From the NCBI GenBank assembly GCA_043755435.1, contig JAYUSZ010000035.1, positions 1-6,153 of the forward strand: 6,153 nucleotides of DNA. Reading direction: 5' to 3'. The stretch comes from JANXSF01 sp043755435 (GTDB lineage Bacteria; Acidobacteriota; Terriglobia; Bryobacterales; Bryobacteraceae). The notes beneath the pieces are model-generated. The model did no database searches. It was not told the origin of the DNA and saw only the letters and a list, made by a program, of their open reading frames with translations. Below are positions 1-4,261 of the stretch, one piece after another. Numbering within the stretch: the stretch's first letter is position 1; the number at the start of each line of letters is the position of its first letter. The position numbers were made by a program, and so were the translations under genes.

Positions 1-2
1 GC

Positions 3-59
3 TGGAGCGGCGGCACGACGCAAGACTGGCATTCGCGTTATGGTAGCGCAGATTGGTGA
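3..59 (+). CDS. C-terminal end of an unidentified plus-strand gene (partial)
   Basis: The left edge seems to hold the last 18 codons of a gene entering from outside the window. In frame 3 the sequence reads WSGGTTQDWHSRYGSADW and then TGA, nine bases before a strong terminator hairpin, which is normal spacing for a gene end. Frame 2 also stops nearby (TAG at 44-46) but reads arginine-rich and less protein-like. Frame 1 runs through the hairpin to a TAA at 106-108, which is unlikely. Too little remains to assign a family, and the choice of frame is a judgement from codon quality and distance to the terminator. Confidence 0.4.
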   Translation, partial: WSGGTTQDWHSRYGSADW

Positions 60-68
60 GGGAAATAC

Positions 69-96
69 AAAAGGGGCCGGTTGCCCGGCCCCTTTT
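69..96. terminator. Bidirectional intrinsic terminator between convergent genes
   Basis: AAAAGGGGCCGG (69-80) and CCGGCCCCTTTT (85-96) form a perfect 12-bp stem around a TTGC loop. The GC core is flanked by A4 and T4, so a U-run follows the hairpin on either strand. It lies 9 bases after the partial plus-strand ORF's stop and 24 bases beyond the receptor's stop codon on the minus strand. It can therefore end transcription of both converging genes. Confidence 0.9.
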
Positions 97-120
97 GGGT
101 TTGATTAACTGGAAATCCGA

Positions 121-3100
121 TTAGAAAATCAACCGGATGCCGAGACGAACTTCGCGAGGATTCTGGTAGTTGGTTGCCCGATTGAAGATCGGGTTGTAAA
201 AGATACCAGGAGTCGGATTGCTAGGGTTCACCAACTTGTTGACGTCGTAACCGGCGAAGAAGGTCTTCAGCGGCAACGTGTCTTCGGTAAGCGAACCAGA
301 ACGCTGGAGGTTGGGGTTGACGTTGACCAATGCAGCGCGATTCAGAGCGTTGAGGACGTTGATTTCTGGAATGACTGACCAACGGTCACCGATTTTGAAG
401 GTGTGCTTGGCGGAAAGATCAGTTTGGATGTAGGCTGGTGTGCGGCCCAAGTCTCCACGTCCTTGTGGGAACGTCGGGGCTGAGATATATTCTACTTGCG
501 TAGATAACGGCGTACCGGAGAAGATAGCCTGATTGATCCCGATGTTCGTAATGCCACCCTTCCACCTCATATCGTGGCCGGCGAAGAAGGTGAATGTGTT
601 AGGGCGATCGGTTGCCAATCGCCCAACGGCATTTTGACCCTTTGAATTAAAGTAATAATACGGCAAGTCGAAGGCACGGGAAACCCCTGGATCGGATCGG
701 CCGTTTTCGTCAGAGTTGGCAGTCCCAGAGTAGTTTCCGAAGAGACGGCTATAGGTATAGCTGGCGAGCATAAAGGTGTTCTTCAATACTTGACCCTGTA
801 CGCGGAACTCAAGACCGTCATATTTGCGGATAGCTTCGGGAACAAGGAATTCCTTGCCATTGGGAGTTTTGCCGCCGTAGACCGATTTCGTGTCACGAGT
901 CTGGCCAAATCCAGGGTTGCCGATCAAATACTGTTCGCTGCCATCGGCGTCGAGTACACCGATGTCTTCGATCACTTTTAATAAGGTTTTATGGGTGTAC
1001 CGAACGGTTGCCGTAAGACGGTTACTGATAGCATGATCCAGGCGGAAGGTGAATTCGCGCTGTGTGTAAGGCTTGATGTCGGGGTCGATGCCTTCGAGTT
1101 CGCCCGCGGCATTGATTGGGATGGACCGGTTGTTAAAGCTGGTGATCAGAGTACCGAGTGCACCGGGGTTCGTTCGGCTGAGGGTGAGAACGTTTGGATT
1201 ATCCAAGCGGTACACGTGGGTGAACCAGTAGTCGCCGCCAAAGCTGCCACGAGCCAATTCATACTTCATGACGTCGTAATAGAGCCCGAATGAACCAGAG
1301 AGCTTCCACTTACCATCACCCAGGACGTCATAGGCGGCACCCAGACGAGGAGCGACTTTGCTGAACCAATCGAACGAAACCGGATTGGCAATTTTCTTAC
1401 CATTAAATTCCGGAGTGTAAGGTGGCAAGAATTCGTTCTCTAAGCGGACACCTAAGTTCAGGGAGAGACGACTGTTGACTCGCCAGTTGTCCGTTACGTA
1501 CAAACCCTGATTGCGGCCGGTGACGCCGTTGTTAAGACGGACGCCATCCTGCCACCTGTAGTATCCCAATGCGCCACGTTGAGCGTTAATCGGTCCGCGG
1601 CTGAAGGCTTCGCCCCAATTAACCTGGAAGCGGCCGTTAGTGAAGTCTGACTGCACGCGGTTGCCCAAGCGGTTCAGCAGGTAGCCAAATTTGATTGTAT
1701 GGCGGCCAGTAAGGTAGGAACTGTCGAGGTAAACGTTGTGACGATCGGTGATGTCAAAATTGGTTCCCAATGTGCTGGTCACGTTGCTGAAACCGGCACC
1801 ACCAGGTGTGGGTACGCCAGCGGGAGCAGCAGTTATGTAAGAAATGAAAGGAAGTCCAGACAAACCATAGTTGAGGAGTTTGTCGTTCTGGTAGCGATAG
1901 CCGTAACGGGCGCTGAGCAGGAACTTCGATGTAAAGCTGTAGGTAGCCGAAGCGCTGTACTGTTGCGAAGGCTGGAATCCACCCTGAATGGTGAGATTAT
2001 TTGTGGGAGCAGGCAAACGGATGTCCTGGTTAGGCAGGGTGCCGCCCTGTATTTTCACGGGGCTCCAAATCCAAGAGGTGTTGATTTGCAGCTTAGACAG
2101 AGGATTGTAATCGACACGGACAAGTCCGAAGTGAGACGTAGTCTTCTGATTGAATTGCCGAGTTCCCGAGGCGTAGGCAATGGTGCGGTCAACGTTTAAG
2201 AATTGAGGCATGTAGCCGAGGTTGAAAAACAGACGATTCTTTACAATTGGTCCACCCAGTACGAATCCGGGATAGCGGTTGCTGTAGCTGTCTTCGCGTG
2301 GAGCAAAGAAGTCAGCAACGTTGGCATTACCGGGCTGCAATTTCCAGAAGCCACGGGGGCGGGGATTCAACGAATCGTTAGTGAATTGATATAGCACCTG
2401 ACCGTGCCAGTTGTTGGTTCCGGCCTTCGTTGCGATGTTGACCACACCGCCGGTGGCACCTCCAGAGTCTGCATCCATACCCGCGCTTTTAACCTGTATG
2501 TCGGCGATGAATTCAAACGGGATAGCGCTGTTTGTGCGCAGTGTTCCACGGCGAACGTCAGAAACGTCGACACCGTCAATGATGAAGCTGTTTTCCGAAC
2601 CGGAAGCACCGTCCACTTGAATGCCCATGGTGCGACTGGAGTTACCCGCGCCCAGATTGCTGGAGGCTTTTGGTTCAAGACGAACTCCCGGGGCCATGGT
2701 CAGAATGGACTCAAAGCTGCGGCTACGCGGAATGTTATCGAAAACCTGAGAGGTGATGTTGACTGCGGTGAGGCTTGAGGTGGGGTCGATCGAGACACTG
2801 CTGTCGGTGACTTCCACCGTTTCGGAGACGGCGCTTAGTTTGAGAGACGGGTTTAAAGTGATCTGCGAACCAAGCTGCACGTTGACGTTGTATTGCTTGA
2901 GTGTTGCGAATCCTGCCTTGGTCGCCGTAATAAGATAGGTACCAACTGGCAAACGCTGCATTGCGTACCGACCATTGGAATCGGATTCCACTTCAACCGG
3001 CCTTGGGAGGCTGGGAGTGCTTGCAGAAAGCTTGACGCCAGGGATCGTGGCTCCTGACGGATCTAAAACTGTGCCCTGAATTGAGCCATAGTTTTCCTGG

Positions 3101-3174
3101 GCATATGCGCCTGGTACGGCAAGCATCGCTGCCAGGAAGAAATTGACAACTGCGGTTTGACGAGTGATTCTCAT
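121..3174 (-). CDS. TonB-dependent outer-membrane receptor, Oar-like, with carboxypeptidase-regulatory domain
   Basis: A 1017-residue outer-membrane receptor, likely a TonB-energised transporter or sensor for an unknown ligand. Residues 1-25 are a Sec signal peptide ending AYA before Q26. Residues about 29-112 form a carboxypeptidase-regulatory-like beta-sandwich (GSIQGTVLDPSGATIPGV, then DSNGRYAMQRLPVGTYLITA). ETVEVTD at 118-124 looks like a TonB box. A plug follows to about residue 250 (FIIDGVDVSD; TGGVVNIATKAGTN). The rest is a beta-barrel rich in alternating aromatic strands and ends GIRLIF, the terminal aromatic of a BAM signal. The start is supported by AAGGAGG (3179-3185) four bases upstream and by the signal peptide following at once. 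Length and order match the Oar-like receptors numerous in Acidobacteria. No SusD, hydrolase or metal-uptake gene lies beside it, so the substrate cannot be inferred. It appears monocistronic. No convincing promoter hexamers were found upstream. Confidence 0.93.
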   Translation of the reverse strand: MRITRQTAVVNFFLAAMLAVPGAYAQENYGSIQGTVLDPSGATIPGVKLSASTPSLPRPVEVESDSNGRYAMQRLPVGTYLITATKAGFATLKQYNVNVQLGSQITLNPSLKLSAVSETVEVTDSSVSIDPTSSLTAVNITSQVFDNIPRSRSFESILTMAPGVRLEPKASSNLGAGNSSRTMGIQVDGASGSENSFIIDGVDVSDVRRGTLRTNSAIPFEFIADIQVKSAGMDADSGGATGGVVNIATKAGTNNWHGQVLYQFTNDSLNPRPRGFWKLQPGNANVADFFAPREDSYSNRYPGFVLGGPIVKNRLFFNLGYMPQFLNVDRTIAYASGTRQFNQKTTSHFGLVRVDYNPLSKLQINTSWIWSPVKIQGGTLPNQDIRLPAPTNNLTIQGGFQPSQQYSASATYSFTSKFLLSARYGYRYQNDKLLNYGLSGLPFISYITAAPAGVPTPGGAGFSNVTSTLGTNFDITDRHNVYLDSSYLTGRHTIKFGYLLNRLGNRVQSDFTNGRFQVNWGEAFSRGPINAQRGALGYYRWQDGVRLNNGVTGRNQGLYVTDNWRVNSRLSLNLGVRLENEFLPPYTPEFNGKKIANPVSFDWFSKVAPRLGAAYDVLGDGKWKLSGSFGLYYDVMKYELARGSFGGDYWFTHVYRLDNPNVLTLSRTNPGALGTLITSFNNRSIPINAAGELEGIDPDIKPYTQREFTFRLDHAISNRLTATVRYTHKTLLKVIEDIGVLDADGSEQYLIGNPGFGQTRDTKSVYGGKTPNGKEFLVPEAIRKYDGLEFRVQGQVLKNTFMLASYTYSRLFGNYSGTANSDENGRSDPGVSRAFDLPYYYFNSKGQNAVGRLATDRPNTFTFFAGHDMRWKGGITNIGINQAIFSGTPLSTQVEYISAPTFPQGRGDLGRTPAYIQTDLSAKHTFKIGDRWSVIPEINVLNALNRAALVNVNPNLQRSGSLTEDTLPLKTFFAGYDVNKLVNPSNPTPGIFYNPIFNRATNYQNPREVRLGIRLIF

Positions 3175-3224
3175 CGCCCCTCCTTCGTTTAACTTAGAGA
3201 TTCGGAGGGGGAAAGCAAATTCGA

Positions 3225-3326
3225 ATGACGAGGCTTCCCATGTTTTGGACGCGCATCGCCAGTGCCTTTCCCTCTTTGAAGGTAGAGTATCACGTTCCGG
3301 TTACAAAAACTATGGGATGGGTCTAA
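3225..3326 (+). CDS. Possible small ORF, 33 residues, unknown
   Basis: A short open frame beginning MTRLPMFWTRIAS and ending TMGWV, in the gap upstream of and divergent from the receptor gene. It is basic, aromatic and has no evident membrane segment or known motif. Translation support is weak: a purine-rich GGAGGGGGA (3204-3212) lies 12 bases from the ATG, farther than usual, although an in-frame ATT at 3219 would sit at a better distance. The main reason to list it is that its TAA (3324-3326) overlaps the Shine-Dalgarno site of the next small ORF, an arrangement typical of coupled genes. It could equally be chance, or a remnant in the receptor's leader. Confidence 0.22.
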   Translation: MTRLPMFWTRIASAFPSLKVEYHVPVTKTMGWV

Positions 3327-3331
3327 GGAGG
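3325..3331 (+). promoter_or_regulatory. Strong Shine-Dalgarno site of the 37-residue small ORF
   Basis: AAGGAGG is a full match to the anti-Shine-Dalgarno complement and lies five bases (GTCAT) before an ATG at 3337. Its first two bases are the last two of the upstream small ORF's TAA stop. This is the main evidence that the following ORF is translated. Confidence 0.5.
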
Positions 3332-3336
3332 GTCAT

Positions 3337-3450
3337 ATGCCCGAGGCCGAGGCGGTGATATCTACAAATTTCAAGATACTTAGCGTAAAACAGGATGCTG
3401 TGATCCTTGAGAAGCAAAGGTTTTACTTCTTGGACTATGGAATCCCATAG
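3337..3450 (+). CDS. Small ORF, 37 residues, hypothetical protein
   Basis: The ORF starts MPEAEAVISTNFK and ends RFYFLDYGIP before a TAG. It has no signal peptide, transmembrane segment or cysteine motif. The N-terminus is acidic, the middle is mixed-charge, and the tail has several aromatic residues. I do not recognise a family. The support is the start site: AAGGAGG at ideal spacing from ATG, in a gap where no long gene exists on either strand. It points away from the receptor gene and towards the PilZ gene, with no plus-strand partner downstream before 4262, so it would be a stand-alone small protein or the second of a small pair. The last nine bases (3442-3450) are one arm of an inverted repeat that spans the ORF. 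No clear promoter or dedicated plus-strand terminator was found, which limits confidence. Confidence 0.4.
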   Translation: MPEAEAVISTNFKILSVKQDAVILEKQRFYFLDYGIP

Positions 3451-3475
3451 GCCTAAATTACAGCGGAAGACTTAA

Positions 3476-3510
3476 TAGTGGTATAAAAATTAACAATATT
3501 TAATGTGTTA
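3476..3510. other. AT-rich intergenic patch
   Basis: This stretch is nearly all A and T, with TATAAAAATT and ATATTTAAT runs, in contrast to the more GC-rich flanks. A weak ATTAA/TTAAT inverted pair lies inside it. It sits between the small ORF and the PilZ terminator. It contains a TATAAA but no -35 element at a useful spacing, so no promoter is called. The rest of the gap from 3175 to 3584 is accounted for by the receptor leader, the small ORFs and the terminator. Confidence 0.35.
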
Positions 3511-3526
3511 CAGGCTTGCAAAACGT

Positions 3527-3562
3527 AATTCGACACCCCGGGAATATCCAGGGCGTCGAATT
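3527..3562 (-). terminator. Intrinsic terminator of the PilZ gene
   Basis: A 15-position stem (3527-3541 with 3548-3562) closes a 6-base loop. On the minus-strand RNA all 15 pairs form, two of them as G-U wobbles (3535 with 3554, 3539 with 3550). On the plus-strand RNA those two become A-C and C-A mismatches. Reading on the minus strand, the hairpin is followed by ACGTTTTG, a modest U-run. It lies 22 bases beyond the PilZ stop codon, so orientation, pairing and position all agree. Confidence 0.78.
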
Positions 3563-3584
3563 AGAAGGAGAATTAGTTCTATTT

Positions 3585-3932
3585 TCAATTCACAATCGCA
3601 GGCTGAGTGGCAGCGGTGCGGAATTCATACTGCTGGATTTCCATGGCTGCTTGACCCTGTTCATACCGGATAATCCGGCCACGAGCTACTAATTTCAGGG
3701 GGGTCTTGTTGTTCAGTTGGGCGGGCCAGTTGATCGCCACTTCCAGGCGCTTTCCTGGGAGCAGCAGATGTTCTGCTGTAAAGAGGATGCCAGATGACGA
3801 CATATTCACCGTTTGCCCTGCGCCCATCTCATCCATATTCTTTTTGTTCAGCACCTTGTAACGCACTTCGCGTTCAATGGGGAATCGATCGGCACCTCGG
3901 CGATCGGCTTTGCTTCTATCGAGACTCATCAT
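3585..3932 (-). CDS. PilZ-domain protein, probable c-di-GMP effector
   Basis: A 115-residue soluble single-domain PilZ protein. The family binds cyclic di-GMP and changes motility, polysaccharide export or gene expression through protein partners. Both signature motifs are present: RRGADR at residues 11-16 (the RxxxR loop) and NMSSSG at 43-48 (the D/N-x-S-x-x-G motif), followed by the expected beta strands (GKRLEVAINWP, LVARGRIIRYE, AAMEIQQYEF). The start is taken at 3932 (MMSLDRSK) because AAGGAG at 3941-3946 lies eight bases upstream. A longer reading from 3983 would add 17 residues that overlap the ribosome site and lie outside the domain. No signal peptide or membrane segment is seen. It appears to be a single-gene transcript: its own terminator follows, and the neighbour upstream is divergent. 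The partner is unknown. Confidence 0.92.
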   Translation of the reverse strand: MMSLDRSKADRRGADRFPIEREVRYKVLNKKNMDEMGAGQTVNMSSSGILFTAEHLLLPGKRLEVAINWPAQLNNKTPLKLVARGRIIRYEQGQAAMEIQQYEFRTAATQPAIVN

Positions 3933-3940
3933 CTGTTTCT

Positions 3941-3946
3941 CTCCTT
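3941..3946 (-). promoter_or_regulatory. Shine-Dalgarno site fixing the PilZ start
   Basis: On the minus strand AAGGAG is followed by AGAAACAG and then ATGATG. The eight-base spacing suits the first ATG (3932). The upstream in-frame ATG at 3983 has no comparable site, so the shorter protein is preferred. Confidence 0.75.
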
Positions 3947-4013
3947 CATTAGCAGTTTCTGCTGGGCTGGGTGAATTTCGCACTTACGTCTGCCTGATTA
4001 GAATGGGGCTTAC

Positions 4014-4024
4014 GACAAGTTGTC
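4014..4024. promoter_or_regulatory. Perfect short palindrome, possible operator
   Basis: GACAA and TTGTC are separated by a single G. The site lies about 80 bases upstream of the PilZ start and inside the divergent region. Its symmetry suggests a dimeric regulator site, but five-base arms can arise by chance and no family consensus is recognised. Confidence 0.25.
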
Positions 4025-4073
4025 TCAATAGGCGACACGGTTCAATCCGCAGGCCGGGAAGTTCCAGGTTTGA

Positions 4074-4094
4074 TTAGTACTCCATTTGTGCTAA
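4074..4094 (+). promoter_or_regulatory. Short inverted repeat in the divergent region
   Basis: TTAGTAC (4074-4080) and GTGCTAA (4088-4094) pair over seven positions, one a U-G wobble in the plus-strand RNA, around a seven-base loop. It could be an operator or a weak hairpin. No U-run follows, so it is not called a terminator. Confidence 0.22.
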
Positions 4095-4228
4095 CCCCAG
4101 TCCTTTGTAGCCTTTTTGCGCCAAACGCCCTTTTGTTTTCTCTAAGATGAATGCCTGAGGGAACGATAGCCCGATGGCACAGAGGGTTAGTCCGTTTTCC
4201 AGGCGAGACTTACGAGCCCATTGCGGGT

Positions 4229-4234
4229 TAGAAT
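4229..4234 (+). promoter_or_regulatory. Possible -10 element of the LGFP-repeat gene
   Basis: TAGAAT matches the TATAAT consensus at five of six positions. Transcription would begin near 4241 and give a leader of only about 20 bases. No good -35 hexamer is found 16-18 bases upstream, so the call is tentative. Confidence 0.28.
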
Positions 4235-4261
4235 CTCATAAAGCCGATTTCCCTATTTGCG

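Larger units (their letters stand above)
3947..4228. other. Divergent intergenic region between PilZ and LGFP-repeat genes
   Basis: No credible gene was found here on either strand. The region should hold the PilZ promoter (minus) and regulatory sequence for the LGFP gene (plus). Short palindromes are visible: GACAAGTTGTC at 4014-4024, and TTAGTAC with GTGCTAA at 4074-4094. CGACA occurs at both 4013 and 4033, 20 bases apart. On the minus strand TTGAGA and TCTAAT could serve as promoter elements for the PilZ gene, but their 20-base spacing is poor. Confidence 0.5.

Noticed and set aside
991..2778. Several plus-strand open frames of 60-170 codons
   Set aside because: All lie opposite the receptor gene, whose signal peptide, plug motifs and barrel are continuous there. 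They have no recognisable domains and look like antisense shadows.
3277..3312. TTGAAG as a -35 element for the small ORFs
   Set aside because: No -10-like hexamer occurs at 16-19 bases from it.
3933..3983. A 17-residue N-terminal extension of the PilZ protein
   Set aside because: It would be translated through the AAGGAG site that serves the ATG at 3932, has no ribosome site of its own, and adds nothing to the domain.
4039..4048. GGTTCAATCC, resembling a tRNA T-loop
   Set aside because: The flanking bases do not form the five-pair T-stem, and no acceptor, D or anticodon arm could be found around it.
4174..4190. TGGCAC as the -24 half of a sigma-54 promoter
   Set aside because: At the required spacing the sequence is GTTA instead of TTGC, so the invariant GC of the -12 element is missing.
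4203..4238. A possible structured leader or riboswitch (GAGA...GCCC-loop-GGGT...TCTC)
   Set aside because: The stems are short and interrupted, and the sequence does not match the c-di-GMP, cobalamin or other riboswitch cores I know.
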